Origin: Thalassia testudinum
Taxonomy: Eukaryota > Streptophyta > Magnoliopsida > Alismatales > Hydrocharitaceae
DNA: 64,000 nucleotides
Reading direction: 5' to 3'
NCBI GenBank assembly: GCA_037157565.1
Contig: JAZHRO010000056.1
Coordinates: forward strand, 31,371,501-31,435,500
Both the position numbers and the translations under genes were made by a program. Shown here piece after piece: positions 22,603-33,795 of the stretch. The notes under the pieces were generated by a model. It was not told where the DNA came from. It did not search any database and was given only the letters and a program-made list of their open reading frames with translations. Position 1 is the first letter of the stretch. The number at the start of each line of letters is the position of its first letter.

Positions 22603-23572
22603 TGAGAGTTGCCTATGGATAGTAATAGTTTACTCGAGGGTAGGGGTGAATAGTATTGCTTTAAAAAGAAATATGAATCAAAAATAAATTCACAACAAAA
22701 TAAAACACAAATTACACCTGGATTTATAGTGAAAACCACTACCTAAGCCTCTCAACTTAGGATTTTCTCGACTAGTCGAAGCTAGTCAATCCACTACCAT
22801 ACCACTTGAACGAGGATGGCACAACCTCTTTACAAACACTTCTCATTACAACCTGAAGAGAAACACAACAACAACAACAATGGATCTTCCCCAATGACTT
22901 GGGATCCGTTAATCAAAACAACAATGTCAAAGAACAATGTAGAACTATAATAAAAGTCAAACCAAAATTTTTGTAGAGGTTTGAATCGACGTGCTTTGAA
23001 AGGTGTGAGAATCGAAGTGCAGAAGCACTCGAAGAAGCATGAGAAGCTCTATTCTTTTGAGAGGATTTTTCTACTTGAAAGTTATGTGGGAAAGGGTTGC
23101 ATACTACCTTTACTTATACTAGAAAATTGACCCAAAAAGGAAGTCAATTTGGTCAATCAATTAAGATAGATTGGTCGATCAAAATGAGATTTGGTTGATC
23201 AATCGAGTTATTTGATCCATCACTGATTGGTTGATTAATTAACTTAATTGGTCGATCAAAAGTGTATTAATCAACTTCCTAAAATGTGCTAGTTTGATCA
23301 ATTAAGTGAGTTGGTTGGTTGATCAATTAATCTAATTTGGTCAATCAATATCCCTAAAGCTTGATTTTAGCAAGAAGCACGAAAATCCGTTTGAGACTTA
23401 TTTTAAGGTTCCTTACAAAAATATTATAGACTCAATAAAGATAAAAGACACTAAGACACAGATTAGCATTTTTCTAGCTTGGTCCATGAGAGAGGCTTTG
23501 ATCCGTGAGAGTCATAAAATATTAGTCTTGTGAGAAGCATAATTTTGGTGTATCAATATAGAGATGCTTACA
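22603..23572 (-). repeat. 3' LTR of element D
   Basis: 970 bases, matching 38700-39701. It contains an array of TTGATCGATCAA-like words between about 23130 and 23350. The 5' copy is 32 bases longer, largely because of an extra stretch near 38835-38855. Confidence 0.9.
23130..23350. repeat. Array of TTGATCGATCAA-like palindromes in the D 3' LTR
   Basis: Roughly a dozen copies of TTGGTCGATCAA, TTGGTTGATCAA, TTGATCAATTAA and similar words in 220 bases. The ideal unit TTGATCGATCAA is its own reverse complement. The same array is in the 5' LTR (39270-39475). Confidence 0.8.
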
Positions 23573-23588
23573 TTCTCCCTCTTTTTTA
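23573..23588 (-). promoter_or_regulatory. Polypurine tract of element D
   Basis: The minus strand reads AAAAAAGAGGGAGAA directly before the 3' LTR start TGTAAGC. This is the position and composition expected of the plus-strand primer. Confidence 0.8.
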
Positions 23589-23878
23589 TGACAACAAAAT
23601 TATAATTATGAATTGAAATAGTTATGCATAATATGTCACCCTTTTTGTTTCAGCAAAAGATTAAGCATGCTTCTATTAATTTCAATTAACTCAACCTTAA
23701 GCATGTAAATGAAGCAATAATAATTTCAACATGCAATTTTAAAAGAGAGTAAAAAGTAGCTAAGAGAATATTAATGCATATAACAACAATATAAATAAGT
23801 CTAGAGTAGGATAAAAATAGTCCATGGAATTAAGTTTTACAATCCATGAGGCTAAGCAAAATAGACACTAAGCTAATG

Positions 23879-25298
23879 CTACTCGTCTAAAGATGCCATG
23901 AAGGCATCCATCGTGCTCTGGAGGTCAGCATCCAACTCGTGGTCCATCGAGTCAAATCTCTTTGAGGAGGCAGGCTTGCCAAGACATAGGCATTGCTGAG
24001 CTAAGGATCTTGGTGTCAGCTGCTTAGATGTCCGGCGAGGAGGTGTCACCTGCTGGTTTGCTGGTGTTCCTATAGAGGTAGGAGGAGGAGGAGGTGCTGC
24101 TAATGATGGAAGCATAGTAGTAGATATGCGAGGATGAGGTGGTCGGTGAAGCTATTGTTGAATCTCATGAATAGACTCTCCATGTCTATCCAAGAACTAG
24201 CTTTAAGCATTTAGGTATTTTGATACCTGATACCCATGTCTCATCGTCACCAATGTCGATCTCTCTCTGCCGATGCATCATCAATGAAATGCCATCTGTC
24301 ACATCTTGGATGCTAACAAAATCCCTACCTGTAAGAGGTCTGTCAAAAAGGCCCTAGTCCTGCTCATAAAAGGACAGAGAGGGTCGCACTAGAGGAGGAG
24401 GAGGGACTGCTGATGGTTCCTGTTGTTGTTGCTACTGCTACTCCTAGGCTACTCCCTCACCATGGGCTCCCTATGCTTGCTCCATCTTTGTATAAGTGAG
24501 CTTATTAGAAATGGAGACTCTATTAGTAAACTATTTATGATTGATATCCATGGGAACACTAAAATGTTGGAAGATGTGTGAAAGAAGTGTCCCAAATTGG
24601 AAGAAGCTGGTGGACTGCTTGCTCATCACATATAGAATCAAGTAGTTCTAGTTGAACCGCTTGTTCTTAAGAAAAGCATAAAGGGTAATGAGCATAATGC
24701 TAGGGCAGTTCCCAAATGAAGTTGATTTGGACATAAAATTCCAAAGAAATACTCGATTAAGAAATCATGGAAGACGGTGAAAATAAGGAGACTTAGCCGA
24801 ATGATCAAAGTCAAATGTGAGAGAGTGAGCAGGGTCTCCCTAATGGCATCCATTTTTGTCTACTGGTGATGCTCCAGAAAAGTAGGACCAACAGATGGAT
24901 GACCAACAATTTCTGAAATCACATCTACATTGACCAGAACTTCTGTGCCATAGACGTTCTAGGTCAACCCGATGTTGAAACCCTCACCTAAAATCTTCAA
25001 GTTAGCATAAAATAGGTGATAGGACATAGGGTCAACACCAGGTATACGGCTATTATTGGAACTCGCATAAAAGATTTGCTCAAAAAGACATAAAATCTGA
25101 TGATATGCAAATTTCTTGCAGATTCCAGGAAAGATAGACTTGAAATAAACAAAATCAACTCTTCTACCAACATGCAGGGAAAGTTTAGCTAGGAGTGAAA
25201 CATCAACTGGTCTACCAACAAGCAGCCTCTGTGATGAAAAAGAGGTCAAAGTGTCATCACAATGAGAAGAAGAGGAGCACGTGCATGTTTGGGAGCCA
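23879..25298 (-). pseudogene. Additional 3' reading frame of element D, broken, function unknown
   Basis: It starts near the ATG ending at 25298 (MAPKHARAPLLL) and shifts frame after about 15 codons. It continues QRLLVGRPVDVSLLAKLSLHV, FVYFKSIFPGICKKFAYHQI, DPMSYHLFYANLKILGEGF, then a stop, then NVYGTEVLVNVDVISEIVGHP. More shifts and stops follow, and it ends in a Pro-rich stretch (LAAPPPPPTSIGTPANQQVTP) and an acidic tail (MDHELDADLQSTMDAFMASLDE). It lies between RNase H and the 3' LTR, where SIRE elements carry an env-like ORF. The middle recalls proteins annotated in plants as transposon-associated of unknown function. I see no signal peptide or membrane segment in readable pieces. Confidence 0.55.
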
Positions 25299-26339
25299 TG
25301 ACAAAACTAAAATTGCACATTAGTTGATCAAATAAGGATTTTTGGTCAATTAAAAATGAATCGGACAAGGTTATGGAAAAAATGACTTTTGGTCAATCAA
25401 CCAAGCATTTTGGTCGACCAAAAGTGATTAGACATGAAAAAAAGAGCTGTGCACAGATGATTTGCACACTTATACTGCAAGATTTCTCAAGCAATCACAT
25501 GTTTAAATAGCAACATTGTCAGATCTATTCATAGCATATCTAAAACTCAAGAAAAATCAAAAAGAAATGGATGTAATCTAAGTTTATAGTGTACCATGAT
25601 CGATCAAATATTGGTCGATCAAGGGAGCACGTCGTAGATGGTGAAGGCAACGAGAATGGCCAGTCGAGTGAGGGGTTGCATGGCCGGAAGGTTGGCATGC
25701 AAGAAGCTCGAGGACATGCGGAGATGTTGACATGGAGGAGTGCTGGATTGGAATGTTTTCATGCACGAAGGATGCATGGTGGCGGCGTTGCTTGCTCTCA
25801 TGAGGAGTGATGATGGTCGGAGGAGTTGGGGAGGTTGATCAAATAGGGTGGCTGGAGGAGAGGAGGTGGGGCCAGTTGGAGGAGGTTTGTTTTGGTGGAG
25901 AGAAGGAAGTAGGACCGTTGTGTGGGGTATGGGGAGTAAAAAAATGGGTTTAAAGGCGAAAATGGTGGTGTTTTAAATAAACTTGGATGAGCAAAATAAG
26001 TAAAAACATTTTGGTTAGCTAATCAAAGATATTAGGTTCGATTGAGATGATTAGGAGCAAGATTCTCGGTGAAAAGGATGGCAATCTCGAAACGTGAATC
26101 CGCCTAGTTTTGATCGATCAAAACAAAAAATGATGCATCAATAAAATTAATTAGTCGATCATGGTTCAAACGATTGGAGGGAAAATTCTCGCTCAAGCAG
26201 ATTAGTCGATCAAACAACCAAGTTGATCAATCAAAAACTCAAATTTTTGGAGGGAAATTTCCCACCAAAGAATTTGGTTGATCAATCAAGGATTTTGATC
26301 GATCAAAGGTTGAAAATATATCAAACAAAATGATCCATT
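25299..26339 (-). other. Non-coding spacer of element D with scattered TTGATCGATCAA-like words
   Basis: It lies between the RNase H end and the 3' ORF. It repeats the LTR's motif: TTGGTCGACCAA near 25410, GATCGATCAA near 25600, TTTTGATCGATCAAAA near 26110, and TTGATCGATCAAAGG near 26300. A frame at 25589-25810 has no recognisable similarity. Confidence 0.6.
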
Positions 26340-29300
26340 AAGCTCTTTTAACCTAGATAAACCTAGTGAATGGCAAATTAGGTTAAATCTTTCCTTTGGC
26401 AAGGGTTTTGTAAAGATATTAGCTAATTGATTTTCTGTTTTAACAAATTCTAGGTTGATTTCTCCATTTAAGACAATCTCTTAGAAAATGGTGTCTAACA
26501 TCAATATGTTTAGTCCTAGAGTGTTGAACTGGATTTTTAGTTAAGATTTTAACATTAGTGTTATCACAAAGTATTTTGTTATTCTTATAGGATATGCCAA
26601 AATGTTGCAGGGTTTGTTTCATCCATAATAGTTATGAACAAGCTAAAGATGCAGCTACATATTTAGCTTCTGTTATTGAAAGTGAAACATTGTCTTATTT
26701 TCTAGAGAACCAAGAGACTAGGGAATTTCTGAGAAATTGACATGTTCCACTAGTACTCTTTCGGTCTGTAAAGCTACTCGCATAATTAGCATCACAAAAA
26801 GAATAAAGTTCCAATGTGTCTTACTTCAAGTAAAAAAGTCCTAAGTCTTGTGTGTGGTTTAAATATCTAAGTATTCTTTTAACAACATTTAGATGTACTT
26901 CTTTAGGATTTGTTTGAAAGCGAGCACACAAACAAGTGCAAAATAGAATATCAAGTCTACTAGCAGTCAAGTATAATAAAGATCCTATTATGCTTCCACA
27001 CAATTTTTGATCTATAGACTTACCTGTGCCATCAGATTTTAGTTGTGTAGAAGCTGTCATAGGTGTTTCTTTTCCTTTTACTTTGTCCATGGAGAATTTC
27101 TTCAAGATCTTCGTGGTGCATTTGTTTGAGATATGAAAATTCCATAGGATAGCTGGTCAATTTGAAGTCTGAGAAAGAACCGAAGTTCTCCCATCATGCT
27201 CATCTCAAATTGATCTTGCATTACCTTTGTAAATTCTTTGCATAACAGATCATTAGTAGCACCAAAAGTGATATCATCTACATAAATTTATATTATTAAG
27301 AGATCCTTATCTTTTCTTTTTGTGAATAAGGTTGGATCTATTTTTCAAATTTTAAATTCATTTTCAATTAGATAAGTTTTTAATCTATCATACCAAGCTC
27401 GTGGAACTTGTTTTAGACCATATAATGCTTTATTTAATTTGTATACATATTCTAGATGTTTAGCATCTTTAAAGCCTGGAGGTTGTTTGACATAGACTTC
27501 CACTTTGATAAATTCATTTAGAAAGGTGCTTTTAATGTACATCTGAAAAAGTTTAAATTCCATATGGGAGGAAAAGGCTAGCAGCATTCTAATGGATTCT
27601 AGGCGAGCTACAGGTACATATGTTTCATCAAAATCTATTCCTTCTTCTTGATTATACCCTTGGGCCACAAGTCTAACTTTATTTCTTACTACTTTTAATT
27701 CATTAAGTTTATTCCTAAAGACCCATTTGGTTCCTATAATGGTCTAAGAGTCTAGTTTTTGAACAAGTTCCCATACTTGATTTCTTTTGAATTGATTCAG
27801 CTCATCTTCCATTGCAGTAATCCAACAATTGTCAGAAAAGGCATACTTAACATTTTTAGGTTCTAACTGAGAAACAAAGCCTGTGAAAGCTAGGGTGTTG
27901 ATGGAAGATCTGATCTGTACTCCTTTGGATAGTTTTCTTATCACTAATTCCTTTGGATAATCTTTCAAATTGGAAATGTCTTTGGGTAGTTCGTCTGAAA
28001 TTTTCTCTTCTGGTATGTTTGGAGGGTCGTTTATTAGGTCATCATCATCATTTACATAGGATTGAGGGTGAGCTAGTGTTTCATCAAATGACACATGCAT
28101 AGTCTCAACAACAGAATTCTTCTTGTTGAAAACTCTATAGGATTTACTTCTGATTGAATAACCTAAGAAAATTCTTTCTGAGCTCTTAGCATCAATTTTA
28201 TCAAGATTATCTTTGATGTTATGTATAAAACATCTACAACCAAATATCTTGAACTAGGAAATTCTAGGTGTTCTTCCATGGTAGAGTTCAAAAGGTGTTT
28301 TGTTTAGGATTGGTCTAATTAGGGATCTATTTTGGATGTAGCAAGCATTGTTTACAACCTCTGCCTAAAAATATCGAAGCAACTTTGACTCGCACAGCAT
28401 TGTACAGGCACACTCTTGTAAGGTCCTTTCAACTACACCATTCTGAGGTGCAGCTCTAGGGAAAGCAAATTCATGTTTTATCCCACATTGATCACAAAAA
28501 TTAGAAAAAGATTCATTCTCAAATTCTCCACCGTGATCTCTTCTAATCCTAATCACTTTAGATCATTTTTCATTATGTAGTCTTCTTACAAGCTTACTAA
28601 AGATATCAATAGTTAGATCCTTACTTTTTAAGAAAGATACTCAGGTAAATCTAGAGAAATCATCGATTATGACTAAATAGTATCTGCACGCGCTTAAGCT
28701 TTCGCATTTGGTTCCACCGAATAAGTCTATGTGAAGTAGCTCCACAGGTCAAGAGGTGCTAACCATCCTTTTTGGTTTAAAAGGATTTTTGGCTTGTTTT
28801 CCAACCTGACAAGAATCACAAACTTTGCTTTTCTTGAAGTTGATCATTGGCAGACCTTTGACAAGCTCATGTTTCACAAGTCTACTAATGTTTCTCATGT
28901 GAACATGACCTAGTTATTTATGCCAAAGTATTGCCTCTTTGTTAGATGCGACAAGACATTAAAAATTGTTACATTTGTCGAATTTGACAGTATAGATATC
29001 TTTATATCTATTTTCTTTAAGGAGAGTTTGTTTTGTTTCCTTATTCCATATTTTAAATTCTTTTGATGTGAAAGTGAATTTATATCCTTTATCACAGATT
29101 TGACTTACACTAAGAAGATTAAGTTTTAATCCACCAACTAGATGTACATTATCAAAGGATGTGGAGAAGTTACCAATTTGGCCAGTACCGACAATAAAGC
29201 CCTTGTGGTTGTTCCCAAATGTGACCGTACCACCTTCCTGGCGGTAGAGTTGTAGGAATAGGTCTTCCTCTCCAGTCATATGCTTGGAACATCCACTATC

Positions 29301-29619
29301 CATGATCCACCTTCTTTCTTCTCGATCCTCATCTTCTATAGCCATAAGTCCTAGAAGTGCTTCTTCTCCTGAGGTTTCTTCTTCTTCTAAACTCAAATCA
29401 GATTCATCCCATGTTGCTATAAAGGCCTTTTTCTTCCCATCTTTTCTAGGAAATCTCTTTTTCTTTTCTGATTTCTTCTTGAGAAGTGGACAATCCTTCT
29501 TGATCTGTCCTTTTCTCTTGCAGTTGTAGTAGATAATGGTGTCTACTTTGGATTCTTCTTTCTTTTTTCTCTAGTTGCTCTTGTTTTTTAGGAACTTTCT
29601 AAACTTTCTGGAGAGGAGG
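26340..29619 (-). pseudogene. pol: pol of element D with the 3' end of gag (Ty1/copia: knuckle, protease, integrase, RT, RNase H)
   Basis: On the minus strand: degenerate zinc knuckle YNCKRKGQIKKDC near 29500-29530 (first Cys and the His replaced); protease WIMDSGCSKHMTG near 29290-29330; integrase RRDHGGEFENESF and PQNGVVERTLQE (28365-28556); RT DNCWITAMEDELNQFKRNQVW, EGIDFDETYVPVARLES and KLNKALYGLKQVPRAWYDRL (27345-27850); YVDD at 27273-27284. RNase H follows with GSLLYLTASRLDILF (near 26930) and DNTNVKILTKNPVQHSRTKHIDVRHHF, ending LADIFTKPLP-like near 26390. A stop codon at 27288-27290 falls two codons before YVDD. Other stops and shifts (for example 27747) make it inactive. It would have encoded the enzymes for reverse transcription and integration. 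Confidence 0.92.
29615..29619. repeat. Target-site duplication of element C, left copy
   Basis: GGAGG directly precedes the C LTR start TGTTTACTC. GGAGG also follows the other end at 37929-37933. Taking C and one copy out brings the copia gag frame together (SSSEDEEED on one side, RKFRKFLK on the other), which is strong support. Confidence 0.88.
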
Positions 29620-30325
29620 TGTTTACTCACTAAATCGGGGTTTTAAAAACACTTCATTGTAATATAGTCGAAAATAGCATGTGAACAAATACAATTTATA
29701 GCTCAAAAGAAATCCGAGGTCGAATGCGAGGAACAAGTGTTGCAATAAATCTCAAAATTGAAATTCTATCACAAGATATCAATATATGATGAAATTTCCA
29801 AACTCAAATAATATGTATATAAGAGAAAATGTTGATAGTACAAACAGATTAGGGTGAAATGGTGATTTGAATCACCAATTACCCTAATTACAATAATATC
29901 AAATATCTCAACAATATCAATGAAGTTTAATCCATGTAGGTTAAGTGAACAGTGCACTCAGAACTAGCAACAGAGGCAAAGCCTCTCTTTCTCAAGCCTT
30001 AGGGAGAGGCACAGCAGATCTCAGAACCAATAGAGACGAAGGCCTCCCTCAGAATTTCGCTACGTGTCGAGAGGTGGACAACATAGCAAAACCCCCTTCC
30101 CCTCTCTTTCTTCTTCCTCCTTTCCCTTTCTTCCTCTTCCCTCAGAGATGCTAGTCGGGTCCAGATATACAGGCAATCAGTTCAGAGCCCAGACCCATGT
30201 GGCGTGGTCGCGGGCGAGAGCGTGCGTGGGCATGTGCGAGGGGACCTCACCCCGTGCTTACTGAGGCAATGAGGCAGAGGAGTAAAAGTAATTTAAACGC
30301 TGCAGAAGGTGTGCCTCTTCACGAT

Positions 30326-30340
30326 GTGGGACTATCCCAC
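30326..30340. promoter_or_regulatory. Hairpin iv in the LTR of element C
   Basis: GTGGGA, loop CTA, then TCCCAC. The same-position repeats are GTGGGACT-AA-AGTCCCAC in K3 (43996-44013) and GAGGTGGGA...TCCCGCCTC in K4 (48506-48529). GTGGGAC...GTCCCAC inverted repeats are common in plant transposon LTRs. Confidence 0.7.
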
Positions 30341-31248
30341 AGAGACTTCATCATGTACGACCGTAGGTGGAACCTTCTCCAATTGCAACTGCAGCTGAGG
30401 GTATCTTCCCCAATTAGAGACCTGGGAAGGGTCTTGGAGGCCTTCCACACAACTTGGGTGTAACACCAGGAGCTTTTGACGTTGGAAAACTACAAGAGAG
30501 GCCGGAGATGATGGCGGCGATGGCAGAGCTCCGACGCAACCTGAAATTCATAAATAAGGCCTCACAGCCACATTAAAATAGTTCACAAACATTGCTGGAC
30601 CAAACGAGTGTAGTGGTGATGGTTTCATAGTGATTGGTGAAGTGTGGAGGTTGGTCGGTGATCGAGGTGGTCGGTTATGGGTGTGTTCAGGGGTTGGTTT
30701 GGGTGGATGAATATGCAAAATAGGAGAGGGCTTTTGGTCTTGCAGTGATGGCTGAGGTTTTGGAACTGGATTGAAGTAGTTTAGTGGTCTATGGTGGTGG
30801 TACGGGCTCGCTGGAGCTTCTCTAACGTAGATAAAGATGACGGCATGGAAGGCGGAGCAGTGGTTGAATCAATGTGCGAGTAGAGGGGAAATGATGTAGA
30901 TGAGGAGAGGAAGAAGTAGAGGGGATTTAAGGAGAGATAGAAGGATGGAGAGCTCCAGTCATGGCTTGGGAGGAGCCAGAGAAGGAAATGAGGACGGTGA
31001 GGCAGTGACGATGAGTGAGATAGAGGAACGACCTCTCTTTGGCTGGAGAGATTCGTGAGGATGAGGGAAGGACACTGGGTCATCTAATTTGATGGTTGGA
31101 TGGAAAGAAGAAAGGGATAGAAGGTGGTCGCCAAAGCAAAATCCGAAGGAGGCTAGAGAAGGAGAGGAGGGGAGTTTCTTAGGCCAAGAGTTGCTAAGGA
31201 GCTAGGGTTCTTACCCCTACTCCTTTTACAGGCCATGGGGATGGGCTT

Positions 31249-31423
31249 AAAGCTTGGAGACCAAGCTTTCAAGCTTGGTAAGCTTATCGGAGTAGGATAC
31301 CCACATCTCTTATGCGTTCGCATGAGAGATTGGGAAAGAATTGGAGCCCACGAGTAGGTTTAATTTGAAGCCAATTACTTGACGAATCTCCCTTTCAATT
31401 TTGAGAGGGATTCGTCAAATAAT
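31249..31423. promoter_or_regulatory. Triple inverted-repeat cluster upstream of the TATA-like box, element C LTR
   Basis: Hairpin i: AAAGCTTGG-AGA-CCAAGCTTT (31249-31269). Hairpin ii: CTCTTATGCG-TT-CGCATGAGAG (31307-31328, one wobble). Hairpin iii: ATTACTTGACGAATC and GATTCGTCAAATAAT (31374-31423) around TCCCTTTCAATTTTGAGAGG. Clusters in the same order occur in K3 (44936-45126) and K4 (49443-49625). In the direction of transcription they come before the TATA-like box, so they lie in U3. Confidence 0.8.
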
Positions 31424-32174
31424 CAACAAGTTCTTGCCAAACGAAGCTCGCCGGAGTAGGATTCCTTTACAAAAATGGTGGAAGGATCTTTTTGCAAAGA
31501 GTGACAATAAAGATAGGGTGTTTTTGAAATAAATTCAAAAGCTGAGTGGCTATTTGGGATAATAAGAGTCAAACTTGGACTAAATTGCAAACTAGGTCGA
31601 AATGATCTCAGATTTGGCACAAATTTTGATACAAACCTAATTTGAACCCAAGGAATCCTGATGAAGTTGGATTTTGGTTTTGACCCCATTTGACTTGGTA
31701 ATTTATCTAAAAACCCATATTAGGGCAATAGTCTGTCTGTGACTCTATTTTGGGTCTGAACAAGTTCTGATGGTCAATTAAAAGATGTTAAACTGTAGAG
31801 AATAGTTTTCTTTGAATTTTAGGGGGTTCATGTGAATTTTATCTTAACCAGAACCTTAGTTAATTAAGAGAGTTTGTTTTTAGGGTTTGAGATGTGCATT
31901 AATTCTTGAAATGCGTAAAAACTCATTTCTGTCTACTTGAACCCTCTTATTAGACATTAATGACTAAATGACCTTTAATAAATCCCTTGCATACCTCGTG
32001 ATTATTCTGTATTTGTGATAAGGTGATACAATTATGGAAATAACCCTATTTTCATCATTTCTTCTCAAAACAACTCACCCTGCTTTAGAGACCTTCTGAC
32101 TGATATGTAGGAGCTTTTATTGACTTTATAAGACCAAATTGAGCTAGTTATGGCTCATGATGGTGTTCCCATCA

Positions 32175-33795
32175 TACCTCCATGCGTAGCTTTTGCTAGT
32201 CCCTTACCAAAATTCTATGAATCGAACCAATTATCTTTGTTGGATGTAACCATCAGGATGCCCTACTAAGCCGCATCTCTAGGAATCAGATCTTAATACC
32301 AACAATAGGCCTAGAGGTACTCAAGTATCAACCCAAATCCAGACCTGACTAGCTTTCTTCTCAGTTTGCCACGAAGGTTTCTAAGGCCGACAGGAACTAA
32401 CCTATGGTTCGTTGTACCGGCCAGTTAAAGCACCCGTGCTTGAAACATGGTTAGTCCAGGTTTAGTTTGCTAGTGCATTTTGAGAGAGATATAACGAGAA
32501 TTTGATTTATGGAAAACTTTTTCTCTCTTTTCCTTTTCACTATATTTTTCCTTAGATCCATTTTTGGATTGGCCCTAAATACAGTCTATATCAGATTCCT
32601 TATCCCCACCATCAATCCTCATAGGGATCCTGGCAATCGATGCTTCGAGATAGCACCACCCATGGCAACCCCCAGAACCCTGGCTTTCGAGATTTTGGGA
32701 TAATCCTGCCCATGGCATTCTATAGCTAAATCCAGACCCTGGCAATCGATATTTCGTGATAATGCCGCCCATGGCATCTGAACTAGCACAAGGTGATTAC
32801 ATGACCCCGGTAGGATATTTAGATATCTTAGGAGACAAGCACCGAGGAGACGATATGTTATTGCACATTTTCGAGGGGAATTTCCCACCTCTTCGCGCAT
32901 CTTCAAGGGGAACTCGTCCAAATGAACTTGTATTTTTGAGCCGCTCTTAATCTAGATGTTAGGACCATTTTCAGAACAGATTAAATGCCCTTTGGCAAGG
33001 TTTCATTACTTAGAGTGCACTAACCCAAACTATGTGTGATTTAGGGTGCTTAAGTTACCGAGTCCCGCAAACTACAGGTCAGTTAACGAGGCCGAATACT
33101 TCCTAAGCCTTAGACCTACTACATAAGCTTTGCATTTTCCCCAACCTCTTGAGGATTAATCCAGATCGTGAAAAGTACGTGAGTGTTTAAATCTAATTAA
33201 ATCCATGAGGCCTAAGGTCGGTATTCACCACTAATCCCTTAAGTTTTAGCCTTCTAGGTCTTAATTCATCATTCGATCCAACCGAGAAGTTAGGTAAGTT
33301 TCATATTACTTTGAAGGGACTCCATTTCTTTTATCTTTTTTCTCCTTTCTTTTATTTTCAATTTTTCTTCCCCCTTTCAAAATGGCTCTCCTTTTTCCTC
33401 AATCCTCTTTTTTTCTTTCTTTTTATGAAATATATAATTTTTTTTATGAAACTATTTTTGTGAATTGATTTTCACGATGTTTTGCACTTTCATACCTCCC
33501 CATGCCTACATTTTGTGATGTCCTCATTGTAAACTAGATGGGTTCATGTTCAGCTTAGATCGTACATTAGAATAGGCTCAAAGGGTGGGTGGACGGGTTG
33601 GGATGATTGCTGCGAACAATTTCAAGCTCTGGTACAAGTACCAGAGGTGGTGTCGGTTGTTCTAATAGATGAACCCTAAAATGCAATATGAGTTTAGCAA
33701 TGAGATGTGTCAAAAGGGTTTCCATTTTTTCAACAAATGATGGGTTGCCTCCTATTAAGCACCGAGTTTAACACCATCAGTCGGATGCAATAGGC
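32175..33795 (-). other. 3' untranslated region of element C
   Basis: Between the pol stop and the 3' LTR. A purine-rich GCATGGAGGTA (minus) lies directly against the LTR, and a second tract (AGGCATGGGGAGG) is at 33494-33510, the same twin arrangement as in element H. Just after the pol stop the minus strand reads GTGCTTAATAGGAGGCAACCC, the Athila-type motif. The block 32590-32760 has repeated CCCATGGCA phrases. No gene is visible. Confidence 0.75.

Larger units (their letters stand above)
29620..32174 (-). repeat. 3' LTR of element C
   Basis: 2555 bases. On the minus strand it starts TGATGGGAACACCATCATGAG and ends near GAGTAAACA. It shares its order of conserved blocks with K1, K3 and K4. 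Hairpins i (31249-31269), ii (31307-31328) and iii (31374-31423) lie about 750-925 bases into the LTR, with a TATA-like CCTGTAAAAGG just downstream (31222-31233). Hairpin iv (GTGGGA-CTA-TCCCAC... read on plus) is at 30326-30340. Confidence 0.85.

Noticed and set aside
23130..23350. Possible CRISPR-like array of short repeats in the copia LTR
   Set aside because: The repeats are 10-12 bases, irregularly spaced and variable, and the context is a plant retrotransposon LTR.
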